DNA from: Candidatus Avimonas caecicola
GTDB taxonomy: Bacteria; Bacillota; Clostridia; Oscillospirales; Acutalibacteraceae
NCBI GenBank assembly: GCA_904419875.1
Contig: CAJFTG010000005.1
Coordinates: 31,230 to 95,229, forward strand
DNA length: 64,000 bases
Reading direction: 5' to 3'
In this document: positions 33,955-43,009 of the stretch, in pieces
How the letters are laid out: every line of letters begins with the position of its first letter
How positions within the stretch are numbered: position 1 is the stretch's first letter
The notes under the pieces: model-generated
Told to the model about the DNA's origin: nothing
The model's database searches: none
What the model saw: only the letters and a program-made list of their open reading frames with translations
Position numbers and translations under genes: made by a program

Positions 33955-33998
33955 ATCACAGGACGCCGAAGCCTGCATGCGCTTCGGCGTCCTGTGAT
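33955..33998 (+). terminator. Terminator after DUF1858 gene
   Basis: Long stem ATCACAGGACGCCGAAGC pairing with its reverse complement, followed by TTCTTGTT. The T-run is imperfect. Confidence 0.75.
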
Positions 33999-34048
33999 TC
34001 TTGTTCAAAGGGCAGAAACCCTGTTATACGGAAAGGGGAAACCGTCTG

Positions 34049-34747
34049 ATGAATGTTCAGCGTCTGGACCCCCGTCTGGCCCTCTGCGCCTCCCTGATAC
34101 GGCCGGGAAGCCGGGTGGCCGATATCGGCACCGACCACGGATACCTGCCCGCCTATCTGGTGGGCAGCGGCGTCTGTCCGCAGGCGGTGGCCACCGATCT
34201 CCGGCCCGGCCCCCTCTCCCGCGCCGCCGAAACGGTGGCGCAGGCGGGGCTGGCCGGCCGAATCGCCCTGCGCCTGGGGGACGGCCTCTCCCCCATCCGG
34301 CCGGAAGAAATCGACGATGTGGTAATCGCCGGCATGGGCGGGGAAACCATCGCCGCCATTCTGGCCGCCGCCCCGTGGCGCCATAACCCCCGCTACCGCC
34401 TGATTCTGCAGCCCATGTCCCGGCCGGAGGCGCTGAGGGCCTTTCTGTTCGAAGACGGCTTTGCCGCGCAGGCCGAGCGGGTCGCGCAGGAAGGGAAGCG
34501 CCTGTACACGGTTCTGCTGGCCGCATACGCGCCGGAAGAGGCCGCAGCGCAGGCCAAACGTCCGGCCGCCGCCCAGATCGGGAGCATCGACCCGGCCGAT
34601 CCGCCGGGCCGGGCGTATCTGCTCCGCCAGGCGGAAAGGATGGCGGCCGCCGCCTCTGCCCTCCGCCGCGCGGGGGACGCCGGCCGCGCCGGCGAGCTGG
34701 AGCAGACCGCCCGGTCAATCCGCCGGTATACCCGGGACCTGCCCTAG
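34049..34747 (+). CDS. trmK: tRNA (adenine(22)-N(1))-methyltransferase TrmK
   Basis: 232 aa class I SAM-dependent methyltransferase. Motif I is VADIGTDHGYLPAYLV (about 23-38), followed by ATDLRPGPLSRAAETV and VVIAGMGGETIAAIL. The TrmK-specific LILQPMSRPEALRAFLFEDG replaces the NPPY motif of N6-methylases. It methylates A22 of tRNA in the cytosol. ATG at 34049 follows GGAAAGGGGA; the track start at 34001 overlaps a possible promoter (TTGTTC-17-TTATAC at 34001-34029). The C-terminal extension is Ala/Arg-rich and helical. Confidence 0.9.
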   Translation: MNVQRLDPRLALCASLIRPGSRVADIGTDHGYLPAYLVGSGVCPQAVATDLRPGPLSRAAETVAQAGLAGRIALRLGDGLSPIRPEEIDDVVIAGMGGETIAAILAAAPWRHNPRYRLILQPMSRPEALRAFLFEDGFAAQAERVAQEGKRLYTVLLAAYAPEEAAAQAKRPAAAQIGSIDPADPPGRAYLLRQAERMAAAASALRRAGDAGRAGELEQTARSIRRYTRDLP

Positions 34748-34859
34748 TCCCGGTTACGCCCGCCGCTTTTTCCCGCCGGGCGTTCTCCCCGGCGGCAGAC
34801 CGCATACAATAAGGATAGCAGAAACGGCCACGCAGCCGTGTGAAAGGAGAGAACGCGCA

Positions 34860-35996
34860 ATGCCGCTTCCGTTCCGCCGCCCGGGAGGGAAAATACGGAA
34901 GGCCGCCGGCCGGAAAGCCTTCCCGGCGGCCGGAAATGCCGGCCGGATAGGGAAAACCGCCCTTTCCCTCTGCCTGAGCCTTTCTCTGGCCCTTTTTCCC
35001 GGGAATGTTGTGGCTGCGGCGCCGCTGCGGGTCGCCGTCCTGGGCGACTCCATCGCGCGGGGATATGGCTGCGCCCCGGAGGAAGCGTACGGCAGCCTGC
35101 TGGCCGACCGCCTGCGGGAGCGGTATGCCGGCAAAGGGATCGACGTGTCCTTTCAAAACGGCGGGGTGGACGGGCAGACCAGCGGGGAGCTGCTGGAAAG
35201 CCTGGAAAACCCGGAAACCGGCGCGCTCCAGACCGCCGTCGGGGCGGACATCCTGGCCGTCAGCATCGGCGGGAACGACTTGCTGCACTGCCTGGACGGC
35301 CGCCTCTGGGAAGCCGCCGGCGTCTCCCCCGATTCCGCCTCGCCGGGCAGCGATTTTCTCGCCCGTTTGAAGGAAGAGGGCGGGCAGGCGCTGACAGGGC
35401 TGCTTTCCGCATTGGTCCGCGCGGCAACGGACGGGGAATTCACCGCTGCGCTGGCGGAGGCGGCCGCCGGCCTGGACGCCAACGTGGACCGGCTGCTGGA
35501 TTTCCTGGCCGGGCGCAACCCGGACGGCATTTTCATCCTCACCACCATCCCCAACCCGGCCGTCGGCACCTGGATGGAGAACGCGGCCGATCTCCTCCTT
35601 GAAAAATTCAACGGCGTGCTGCGGTCAAAAGCCGACGGCGAGCGGGTATTCGTGGCCGACTGCGCGGCGGCGTTCGCCTCCTATGAGGGGGAAGAGGCTC
35701 TGAGCTTCACCTGTCTGGACTGGACCCGTCCCACGGCCTGGAGCGCGGACCCTCATCCCACTCCGGCCGGGCATCGCCTGATGGCGGAGCGGCATCTGCT
35801 CGCCGTGCAGGAGACGGCCGACGCCCTTGCCGCGGCACGGGCCGAAACGCGCACCGCCCCGTCGGCGCCGCCGGCCGTTGGGGGCCCCTCCGCCTCCGCC
35901 CGCATCGTCCTGCCGCTCGCCGCCGCAGGGATTTTTCTCGGGGCGTGCGCCTTTTTCCTTGTCCGGCGGAAACGCCGCAAAAAGCGGGGCCGCTAG
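34860..35996 (+). CDS. SGNH/GDSL-family hydrolase, secreted and membrane-anchored
   Basis: 378 aa from ATG 34860, after GAAAGGAGAG; the 511-aa track ORF runs back through trmK and is not real. Order: signal peptide (TALSLCLSLSLALFPGNVVA), SGNH domain, Pro/Ala/Ser linker, C-terminal membrane helix (IVLPLAAAGIFLGACAFFLV) and a very basic tail (RRKRRKKRGR). Catalytic blocks: VLGDSIARGYG with the nucleophile Ser, SIGGNDLLH (Gly/Asn oxyanion hole), and DPHPTPAGHRL with Asp and His. It probably removes acyl or acetyl esters from an envelope or extracellular polymer (inference). Confidence 0.9.
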   Translation: MPLPFRRPGGKIRKAAGRKAFPAAGNAGRIGKTALSLCLSLSLALFPGNVVAAAPLRVAVLGDSIARGYGCAPEEAYGSLLADRLRERYAGKGIDVSFQNGGVDGQTSGELLESLENPETGALQTAVGADILAVSIGGNDLLHCLDGRLWEAAGVSPDSASPGSDFLARLKEEGGQALTGLLSALVRAATDGEFTAALAEAAAGLDANVDRLLDFLAGRNPDGIFILTTIPNPAVGTWMENAADLLLEKFNGVLRSKADGERVFVADCAAAFASYEGEEALSFTCLDWTRPTAWSADPHPTPAGHRLMAERHLLAVQETADALAAARAETRTAPSAPPAVGGPSASARIVLPLAAAGIFLGACAFFLVRRKRRKKRGR

Positions 35997-36017
35997 GCAA
36001 TGCCGCCCCTCGATCTG

Positions 36018-36057
36018 CAAAGACCGCCGCGGGCGCTGGTGCCCGCGGCGGTCTTTC
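36018..36057 (+). terminator. Terminator after SGNH hydrolase gene
   Basis: AAAGACCGCCGCGGGC / GCCCGCGGCGGTCTTT stem with a 6-nt loop and TTTCTGT tail, about 20 bp past the stop. Confidence 0.9.
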
Positions 36058-36059
36058 TG

Positions 36060-36660
36060 TCGGCTTCCGTTGCTTCCGTTATGCGTCCCTACCCCGGCGG
36101 GGCGCGGAAAGGTTTGCGCGGAGGCTTTGGGGGAAAGGGGAGCCGGAATAGAAGGCGGCGGCTCCCGGCGCGGTCCGCCGCGGCCGGAACCCGATGACGG
36201 GCGGCGGGACGAGGGAGGCAGGCGGGGCTGCGACGCGGCGGCATGGCTCCACGTTCCGGCCAGGCCGGTATACGGCCCCTCGCAGGGACAGGGGCCAGGC
36301 CCTCTTTCCTGATGGACCGGCCTGCTCCGGCCCCGTTTTCTTTTCTCCCAATTTGCTTTTGTGTTCCCGCGGAAAGGGGCCCCTTTCGAACACCGATTTG
36401 TTTATCCGGTAAGAAATATGGTTTCATGGGAACTTCCACTCCACCGATTCGCCGGTCAAACGAAAACCGCCAAGCCCGTGAATCAGCTCGGTGGGATATT
36501 CCCCTCCGGACGGTATGGTTCTTCACTCAACGTACTGGAATAAAGCCGACGCGCAATTCCCTGAATCCAAAAACGATTCGCCCGTTACCTCTTCGTGATC
36601 GGGATTTCTGCGTGCCTCTATGAATTCCGGCTTATCCCAATAGGAACGCTTTCCTGCAAG
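36060..36660. other. Gene-free stretch, possibly with coding remnant
   Basis: No intact gene. From about 36400 to 36650 base composition drops relative to its flanks, and the minus strand carries a short protein-like segment (SYWDKPEFIEARRNPDHEEV) in another frame from the DUF5655 gene with no start of its own. It may be a decayed gene end. Confidence 0.5.
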
Positions 36661-36665
36661 GGGAG

Positions 36666-37145
36666 TTATTTTCTCCGCCGCTGCTTCTCCACGGCGAAGA
36701 CGGCCGCCTCCCGCAGCCAGCTCCGCACCGTCTCGTCCAGGTCGGACGGCGCGCCGAGCGGCATATGATGGGTGAAGCGTCCGGGATACGGTTCGCTGGC
36801 CGCGGCTATCCGCGGATTCTCCTCCCGCCGGCCGAGGCCGAAGGTCAGCGCCAAATAGCGTTGAGGCCGTCCCTCCGCCCGGGGAAGCCGCCGGCCGTCC
36901 CGCGGCAGCCACAAAAAGGCGAACTGCAGCGGGCGGCATCCTCCCGGCGGGCCGATGCGGAAAGCAATCTGCGTTTTCTGCACCGTCATGCTCCCGCCCG
37001 GCCCGGCCGCTTCCAGAATCGCCTGCCGCGCCGCCTCAAACAGCGGCAGCGCCCATTCCGACCCGGTAAAATACCAATCCACAGCCCATTGCTCGTCCTC
37101 GTTCCGCCGGACCGCCTCCGTCTCCCGGTCCGCCGCGTCCCTCAC
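36666..37145 (-). CDS. DUF5655 domain-containing protein
   Basis: 159 aa from GTG 37145, whose GTGA overlaps the stop of the ABC-F gene, so translation is coupled. Motifs of the DUF5655 family: QWAVDWYFTGSEWALPLFEA, VQKTQIAFR, YLALTFGLGRREENPRIAAA, and EPYPGRFTHHMPL. The fold is a small alpha/beta domain of unknown function, seen alone or fused to other domains. Cytosolic. The track ORF start at 37205 lies inside the ABC-F gene and is not used. Confidence 0.85.
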   Translation of the reverse strand: MRDAADRETEAVRRNEDEQWAVDWYFTGSEWALPLFEAARQAILEAAGPGGSMTVQKTQIAFRIGPPGGCRPLQFAFLWLPRDGRRLPRAEGRPQRYLALTFGLGRREENPRIAAASEPYPGRFTHHMPLGAPSDLDETVRSWLREAAVFAVEKQRRRK

Positions 37146-39118
37146 CCGCCGGTTCCCGCCTCCCCGGCCTCCATGGCCAGCTGCTCGTTCTGAAGCCGTT
37201 CCCATTCCTCCATCAGCTCCTCCAGCGCCGCGTTGACGCGTTCCAGCTCCTCCGTCAGCGCCAGCACCTGCGTATAGTCGGCGGACACCGTTCCGTCCGC
37301 AAGCCGCGCATGCAGCGAAGCGGCCTCCGCCTCCGCCAGTGAGACCGCTTCCTCGTTGCGGCGGATGCGGGTAGCCAGCCGGCGGCGGGCGGATTCCTGC
37401 TCCTTGCGCCGCTTATAATCGTTGACCTTTGCCGGGGCGGCGGGAGCCGAAAGGGCCGGCGCCGCTTTCGCGTTCCCCTTTTCCGTTGTCTTCCCCTCCC
37501 GCCCCTCTTCCTTCTGCATTTCGGCCAGGTAATCGTCGTAATTTCCGGGAAATACGCGGCAGCCGTCCTCCGTCAACCGGATGACGTGATCGGCCATGCG
37601 GTTGATAAAATACCGGTCGTGGGAGACGATGAAGAGGGTGCCGTCATACCCGGAAAGCGCGTTCTCCAGCGCTTCGCAGGAGCCAATATCCAGGTGATTG
37701 GTCGGCTCGTCCAGCAATAGCAGGTTATCCCTTGCCAGCATCAGCTTGAGCAGCAGGAGACGCGCCCGCTCGCCGCCGGAGAGCAGCGAAACCTCCTTGA
37801 ACACGTCGTCTCCCCGGAACAGGAAGGCGGCCAGCGCGTTGCGGATCTCGGTCTGGGTCCGATCGGGATAGGCGTCCCACACCTCGTCAATCACCGTCTT
37901 GCAGGGGTCCAGCCCCTCCTGGGTCTGGTCATAATAGCCGATCGTCACCTTGGCGCCCAGCCGCACGCTCCCCCGGCGGGGCGCGTACTGCCCGTTCAGG
38001 ATTTTGAGCAGGGTGGTTTTCCCGCAGCCGTTCGGGCCGAGAAGAAAAACCCGCTGCCCCCGGCGCACCCCGAAGCTGACATTCCGGAACAGGGGACGGT
38101 TCGGGAAATCCATGGCGAGATCCTCCGCGTTGACCACCTCGTTGCCGCTGACATACCGTGCGGTAAAATCAAAGCGGATGACCGGCGCATCCCCCTCCGG
38201 CTCCACCAGCTCCTCCTTCAGGCGGTCCACCATCTTCTGCTTGCTTTCCGCGGTGCGGATGCTCTTCTCCCGGTTCCACTGCCGCAGGAGGGCGATGTTC
38301 TCCTCGATCCGCCGGATCTCCCGCGACGCGGTCTTATAATGCTTTTCCTCGACCTCCCGCTCCTTCTCCCGCAGCGCCCTGTGCACGGAATAATTGCCGT
38401 TGGAGGCGTACAGCCGCCCGTGGGCGAGCTCCAGGGTGCGGGAGGTCACCCGGTCGAGAAAGTAGCGGTCGTGGGAGATAATCACCGCCGCCCCCGTATA
38501 GGTGCGCAGAAATTCCTCCAGCCACTCCACCGACGGAATGTCCAGATGGTTGGTCGGCTCGTCCAGCAAAAGCAGGTTGGCGTCGGACAGCAGCAGCCGG
38601 CCCATTGCGGCCTTGGACTTCTGCCCGCCGCTCAAGGAGCGGACCGGCTGGGAAAAGGCCGCCTCGTCGAAGCCGAGGCCGAGCAGGGTCGCCCGCACCC
38701 GGCTTTTATAGGTCAGGCCGCCCGCCGCCTCGATCTTCTCGCTGAGCCGGTGCTGCCGCTCAATGAGGGCGGCGTCCCCGCTTTTTTCGCCCGTGAGCAG
38801 CGCGTTGACCCGCTCCCACTCCCGCTCCATTTCCATCACGGGAGCGAAAACCGACTCCACCTCCTGCCAGAGGGTGCGGCCGCCGTCGGTGCAGGCATGC
38901 TGCTCCATATAACCGATGCGGGCGTCCCGCGAGCGGACCACGCCGCCCGCATCCGGCGTATATTCCCCGGTCAGCAGGCGGAAAAGGGTGGTCTTCCCGC
39001 AGCCGTTGTCCCCCACCAGGCCGATCTTGTCCCGCTCCCCCACCTCAAAGCTTACGCCGCGGAACAGGGTGCGGTCGCTGAATTCCTTGCCGAGATTGGC
39101 TGCCGATAACAATGCCAT
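37142..39118 (-). CDS. ABC-F family ATP-binding protein
   Basis: 658 aa, two ABC domains and no membrane helices. Walker A: GDNGCGKTTLFRLL and GPNGCGKTTLLKIL. Signatures: LSGGQKSKAAMGRL and LSGGERARLLLLKL, each followed by LLLDEPTNHLD. The inter-domain linker (about 235-315, KEREVEEKHYKTASREIRRI) is the arm that reaches into the ribosomal E site in this family. The C-terminal tail is charged and coiled-coil-like. ABC-F proteins act on ribosomes; some give antibiotic protection, but nothing here shows that. The start is ATG 39118 (MALLSAANLGKEF), not the track start at 39436. Confidence 0.93.
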   Translation of the reverse strand: MALLSAANLGKEFSDRTLFRGVSFEVGERDKIGLVGDNGCGKTTLFRLLTGEYTPDAGGVVRSRDARIGYMEQHACTDGGRTLWQEVESVFAPVMEMEREWERVNALLTGEKSGDAALIERQHRLSEKIEAAGGLTYKSRVRATLLGLGFDEAAFSQPVRSLSGGQKSKAAMGRLLLSDANLLLLDEPTNHLDIPSVEWLEEFLRTYTGAAVIISHDRYFLDRVTSRTLELAHGRLYASNGNYSVHRALREKEREVEEKHYKTASREIRRIEENIALLRQWNREKSIRTAESKQKMVDRLKEELVEPEGDAPVIRFDFTARYVSGNEVVNAEDLAMDFPNRPLFRNVSFGVRRGQRVFLLGPNGCGKTTLLKILNGQYAPRRGSVRLGAKVTIGYYDQTQEGLDPCKTVIDEVWDAYPDRTQTEIRNALAAFLFRGDDVFKEVSLLSGGERARLLLLKLMLARDNLLLLDEPTNHLDIGSCEALENALSGYDGTLFIVSHDRYFINRMADHVIRLTEDGCRVFPGNYDDYLAEMQKEEGREGKTTEKGNAKAAPALSAPAAPAKVNDYKRRKEQESARRRLATRIRRNEEAVSLAEAEAASLHARLADGTVSADYTQVLALTEELERVNAALEELMEEWERLQNEQLAMEAGEAGTGG

Positions 39119-39176
39119 AGCGTCTCCAATTCCTTTGCGTTGGTCATGCTCCCGCGGCTGTGCGCCGTTTTCCCCG

Positions 39177-40316
39177 TCACAGAAGCCTCCACAAGAGGAA
39201 AAGAAGCGCCGCCGCCAGCAGGCCGATCCCGGCCGCCAGCAAAACCTTGAGGGGGCTGACCGGGCTCTTGCCGGCCGTCCTCCCGGTTTCGCCGTTGATG
39301 AGGAAGCGGTAGACCTTATTTTTATAGGGATACGCGGCCATCCAGACAGGCAGCAGAATGTGCTTGAACCGCACATTGGAAAAGCGGTGGCTGTACTGCA
39401 TGCCGCGGTAGCAGTCGTAGCCGCAGTCCCTTTCAATTTTGTTCTGCATGTCCCGCTCCATCCCGGGACGGACCTGGGCGAAGCCTTCGCCCAGCCCGAG
39501 ATCGTACCGCCGGGCGCCGAAGCCCGCCAGATAAGCCGGATGGTACCGCCGAAGCACCTTGGTGCTGAAAGCGCCCAGCTTTTGCAGCAAAGCCGGCTCC
39601 ACCGCGCGGGAGGCGCAGGCCGAGCGGTCGTCGAACGCCAGGGAATCCGCCCCCGAAATGGGATACCAGCGCACCTCGGTGACGGTATAGGTCTGCCGCC
39701 TCCCGTTCACCGTGCGGGTGCGGGTCACGGTATACCGGCGGCCTCCTTCCCCCCGATAAGCGGTATCCAGCCAGACGTCGTAGGTCCAGAACGGCAGGTA
39801 CACGCCGCTGAGCCCGTCCGGCAGGGTGACCGTGCGCCGGAAATCCCCCGGCGCCCAAAACCGTTTCTTCACCCACTGCCGGAAAATCCCCTCCGCCTTC
39901 GGGCGGGAGATCCGGAAAGGCATCATGGTTTCGGGCAGGATACCCCGCGTTTCGGCGTCCTGCTGCACCACGTAATGGCCGCCGCAGAAGGGGCAGCGGG
40001 CAGTCAGCGAAGCGCCGTCCACCACCATCTTCGCCCCGCAGCCGGTGCAGGCCACCGTCCTCTGGCCGGCGGCGTTCCAGTCGGGCGCGCTGTATTCGTC
40101 GGTTTCGGGATTGTACAGGTACTCCGGCGCCTCCAGCTCCGGGGCCGGGACCGGCACGGTCCGCCCGCACTGGGCGCAGAGCAGGGACTGGGTATCCGGG
40201 TCAAAGGCCATGCGCGCCCCGCAGCCCGGGCAGGCAAAGCTGTCCGCCGCCGCGCGGGCGGGCGGCGCCTCCTGTCCGGCCGCGGCCTGCGCCGCGGTTT
40301 GGTATGTGGATTCCAC
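39177..40316 (-). CDS. Zinc-ribbon membrane protein (TFIIB-type zinc ribbon)
   Basis: 379 aa. Two N-terminal zinc-binding parts: FACPGCGARMAF...LLCAQCGRTV (about 27-53) and VACTGCGAKM...ARCPFCGGHY (about 88-113). A beta-rich central domain follows (MMPFRISRPKAEGIFRQWVK, VYLPFWTYDVWLDTAYRGEG), then a C-terminal single membrane helix (LLAAGIGLLAAALLFLLWRL). Proteins of this kind accompany SPFH-domain proteins in Firmicutes. It lies 42 bp downstream of the SPFH gene and 58 bp upstream of the ABC-F gene. Function unknown; possibly a membrane-associated adaptor (inference). Confidence 0.85.
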   Translation of the reverse strand: MESTYQTAAQAAAGQEAPPARAAADSFACPGCGARMAFDPDTQSLLCAQCGRTVPVPAPELEAPEYLYNPETDEYSAPDWNAAGQRTVACTGCGAKMVVDGASLTARCPFCGGHYVVQQDAETRGILPETMMPFRISRPKAEGIFRQWVKKRFWAPGDFRRTVTLPDGLSGVYLPFWTYDVWLDTAYRGEGGRRYTVTRTRTVNGRRQTYTVTEVRWYPISGADSLAFDDRSACASRAVEPALLQKLGAFSTKVLRRYHPAYLAGFGARRYDLGLGEGFAQVRPGMERDMQNKIERDCGYDCYRGMQYSHRFSNVRFKHILLPVWMAAYPYKNKVYRFLINGETGRTAGKSPVSPLKVLLAAGIGLLAAALLFLLWRLL

Positions 40317-40358
40317 CCGTTTTCCTCCTCCGTCGTGATTTTTGCCGGAGCCGCCGGA

Positions 40359-41486
40359 TCAGGGGCGCGGCTCCCCGCAGGAGGAGCAGAACCTGCCGGC
40401 GACTTCCGCCCCGCACTTCGGGCATGTCACGGTGAGCGCCGCCCCGCAGGAGGAGCAGAATTTAGCCCCCGCCGCCGTCTCCGCCCCGCATTTTGGGCAG
40501 AGGGAGGCGGCCGGCTTGCCGCAGTGGGGGCAGAACTTCGCTTCCTCGTCGATCTCCTTGCCGCAGGACGGGCAGGCTTTCTTCGCCGCCGTCGGCGTGG
40601 GGGCGGACGCCGGCGCGGCGGGCTGGGCGGCAAAGCCGCCGGCCACCGCCTGGCCGACATGGAACCCTGCGCCCAGGCCGGCCCCCATCCCGGCAAAGCC
40701 GCCGGCGCCTTCGTTTTTTGCGAAATCGCGGATCGCCTCCGCCGTCTGATACTGGGTGTAGCGGTGCATGTCGCCCAGCACCCCCATGGAGGTGCGCTGG
40801 TCGATCGCCTTCTCCACGTTTTCCGGCAGGGAGATGTTTTCCACCACCAGCTTCTGAAGCTCCAGCCCCATCTCCCCGAAGCTTGCCTGCATCCGCTGGC
40901 GGACCTCCCCGCCGATCTCCTCATACTGGCTGGCGATATCGATGGCGGGAACCTTTTTCTCCCCCACCACGTCGGACAGGCTGGAAACGATCAGGCGGCG
41001 CAGATACCCAGCCAGCTCCTGGGCGGAGAAGGTGGAAAGCGTGCCGAAAATCTGGCGCAGGAACACCTCCGGCCGGACGACGCGGTAGGAATACACACCG
41101 TAGGCCTGGAGGCGGACCATGCCGAACTCCGCGTCCCGCAGCAGGATGGGGTTGGAGGTCCCCCACTTTTGATCGGTGAGAAGGGTGGTGGAGATAAAAT
41201 ACACCTCCGCCTTGAAGGGTGACTTGAAGCCGTAGGGCCAGGATTTCAGTTTGGTGAGCACCGGCATGTTGCCGGTTTCCAGCTCGTACCGTCCGGGGCC
41301 GAACACATCCGCGATCGTCCCTTCGCTGACGAAAACCGCGCACTGCCCCTCCCGCACGGTGAGGTTCGCCCCCATCTTGATCTCGTTGTCCTGTACGGGG
41401 AAGCGGTACACCACCATATCGCGCGGCAGGCCGGCCGCCTCAATCACATCGATTGTCTGCCCCCTGATAAAATCAAACAGCCCCAT
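40359..41486 (-). CDS. SPFH domain protein with C-terminal zinc ribbons (YdjI-like)
   Basis: 375 aa from ATG 41486 (MGLFDFIRGQTIDVIE); an in-frame ATG two codons upstream lies too close to GAAAGGGG. The SPFH/band-7 domain spans about 20-230 (IKMGANLTVREGQCAVFVSE, PEVFLRQIFGTLSTFSAQEL). A Gly/Ala-rich linker and two or three double-Cys ribbons follow (ACPSCGKEI, FCPHCGKPA, LCPKCGAET, FCSSCGAAL, FCSSCGEPR). Homologous to Bacillus YdjI-type proteins, which localise with membrane stress factors. First gene of the operon, with a good promoter upstream. Confidence 0.9.
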   Translation of the reverse strand: MGLFDFIRGQTIDVIEAAGLPRDMVVYRFPVQDNEIKMGANLTVREGQCAVFVSEGTIADVFGPGRYELETGNMPVLTKLKSWPYGFKSPFKAEVYFISTTLLTDQKWGTSNPILLRDAEFGMVRLQAYGVYSYRVVRPEVFLRQIFGTLSTFSAQELAGYLRRLIVSSLSDVVGEKKVPAIDIASQYEEIGGEVRQRMQASFGEMGLELQKLVVENISLPENVEKAIDQRTSMGVLGDMHRYTQYQTAEAIRDFAKNEGAGGFAGMGAGLGAGFHVGQAVAGGFAAQPAAPASAPTPTAAKKACPSCGKEIDEEAKFCPHCGKPAASLCPKCGAETAAGAKFCSSCGAALTVTCPKCGAEVAGRFCSSCGEPRP

Positions 41487-41625
41487 ATCCATAAACCCCT
41501 TTCGCTTACCGGTCAGGCGCATCCGCAGCCCCTCCGCCGGACAGGGCATCGAAGCGGCCGCCCTTCCGGCGGGCCCGTCCCCGCTTCGGCACGGCCCGGC
41601 CGGTCGAGCGCCTGTTTTCCGCTTT

Positions 41626-41654
41626 ATTATAGCAAGAATCCCGCCCGGTTTCAA
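41626..41654 (-). promoter_or_regulatory. SigmaA-type promoter of SPFH operon
   Basis: Minus strand: TTGAAA, 17-bp spacer, TATAAT, about 140 bp upstream of the SPFH start. Confidence 0.8.
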
Positions 41655-41821
41655 TGGGCGCCGGGGGAAACCCGGGCGTTTCCGCGCAGGCCGGAGCCGC
41701 GGCAGAAAAATTTGGTGAAGGGGAAAGGAACCGGGCAAGGCAAAGAGCCTTTCCGCACTTCCACAGCGCGCAGGGCCCCCGGCCCACCGGCGGCAGGAGG
41801 GGCCGGCCGGAGGAAAACCGA

Positions 41822-41850
41822 TTGCATCCGGGGGGCAAATATGGTAGGAT
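41822..41850 (+). promoter_or_regulatory. Promoter of hypothetical gene/GNAT pair
   Basis: TTGCAT, 17-bp spacer, TAGGAT, about 45 bp before the start of the 126-aa gene. Confidence 0.7.
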
Positions 41851-41896
41851 ATCCTTGTCTGCGCCGCCTGAAGGCGGCGGAAAGGAGAAAACCGCC

Positions 41897-42277
41897 ATGC
41901 GCGTAATCAATATCGGCGGCGACGCCTACCTCTATCCGGAAGGAATTTACTCGATGGAGGATTTCGTCGCCTATGTGAACCTGAGCGGGAGCAAATTCAT
42001 CCGGATGCGGTGCCTGTATTCGGACAACTGCGTCCCGCCTTACTTTGTGCGGGAGGACTGCGGCACCTGCTACGTCAACTTTTCCGCCGTCTCGGTGATG
42101 GAGGAAGCAGAGGTCACCCTCCTCTCCCGTGAGGAATACGACGCCCGGCTGCGGGAGGTGCTGCCCCACTGCTGCCGGGGCTGCGTTGATTTTGACGAAA
42201 ACGAGGACGATCTCCTGGAAGGGCGGCGCAATTACGTCGGGCTGGACGGCTACTGCCCTTATTACCAGGCTTATTAG
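41897..42277 (+). CDS. Conserved-looking hypothetical protein, Cys-rich
   Basis: 126 aa from ATG 41897 after AAAGGAGA; the longer track ORF runs through the promoter. I do not recognise the family. It opens MRVINIGGDAYLYPEGIYSM and has seven or more cysteines in paired spacing (CLYSDNC, DCGTC, HCCRGC), which could bind metal or form disulfides. It is acidic toward the C-terminus (DFDENEDDLLEGRR). No signal peptide or membrane segment, so cytosolic. The GNAT gene starts 11 bp downstream with AGGAGG between, so the two are co-transcribed. Confidence 0.8.
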   Translation: MRVINIGGDAYLYPEGIYSMEDFVAYVNLSGSKFIRMRCLYSDNCVPPYFVREDCGTCYVNFSAVSVMEEAEVTLLSREEYDARLREVLPHCCRGCVDFDENEDDLLEGRRNYVGLDGYCPYYQAY

Positions 42278-42287
42278 GAGGACCGCC

Positions 42288-42806
42288 ATGAACGGGTCTC
42301 CTGCGTTCGCCCTGCGCCCGTATCGCCCGGCGGACTGTCCCGTCCTGCTGCGGGTATTCTACCGTGCCGTCCATGAGGCGCAGCCGGGGCATGCCGCCTG
42401 CCGGGACGCCTACGCCCCCGAACAGCTGGACGCCTGGGCCCCCCGCCTTGCCGGGGAGGAAGCGGCCGCCAGGGAAGCCGGCTGGGCGGTCTCCCTGGCG
42501 GCCCATCGCACCCTGGTGGCGGATTGCGCCGGGGAAGCGGTCGGCTTTGCCGACCTGGACGAGGCGGTGGGATACCTCGACCGACTCTACGTCCTGCCTG
42601 CCTTCCGCGGGCAGGGGATCGCCTCGGCCCTGACCGGCGCGCTGGAGGCGCAGGCCCGTTCCGCCGGCCGGACAAGAATTCTCACCCACGCCTCGCTGAC
42701 CGCCCGCCCCTTCTTTGAACGGCGCGGCTACCGCGCGGTGCGGCGGCAGACGGTGGAGCGATACGGGGTAACGATGGATAATTTCCTGATGGACAAGGCG
42801 CTGTAA
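42288..42806 (+). CDS. GNAT family N-acetyltransferase
   Basis: 172 aa from ATG 42288 after TTAGGAGGA. GNAT core: FALRPYRPADCPVLLRVFYR at the N-terminus, the beta-4/acetyl-CoA block YLDRLYVLPAFRGQGIASAL (R/Q-x-x-G-x-G/A signature, about 105-124), and the C-terminal FFERRGYRAVRRQTVER. The substrate is unknown; related proteins are generic PhnO/YafP-like acetyltransferases. Confidence 0.9.
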   Translation: MNGSPAFALRPYRPADCPVLLRVFYRAVHEAQPGHAACRDAYAPEQLDAWAPRLAGEEAAAREAGWAVSLAAHRTLVADCAGEAVGFADLDEAVGYLDRLYVLPAFRGQGIASALTGALEAQARSAGRTRILTHASLTARPFFERRGYRAVRRQTVERYGVTMDNFLMDKAL

Positions 42807-43009
42807 ACCGCCGGCCGAGCGCATCCCGCGCCGGCCGGGCCCCTTCGGCCGCCACGGAAACGGGCGGCCGCTTTGACGCTCTGCCGGGGAACGGATTGTC
42901 CGCCGTCTCCCGCGCTGCGGAAAGCCAGGGGCCGGCGGCAGCGCGCCGTATTGCCGGCGCTGCCGGTCCACGTGATGCGGACCCAACCATTTTTCAGGGA
43001 GGACAGCGT

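Noticed and set aside
37142-39118. Antibiotic-resistance ABC-F determinant
   Set aside because: The protein is clearly ABC-F, but nothing in sequence or neighbours distinguishes a resistance protein from a housekeeping member.
38916-41222. 768-aa + strand ORF
   Set aside because: Shadow of the zinc-ribbon and SPFH genes, whose cysteine motifs are clear on the other strand.
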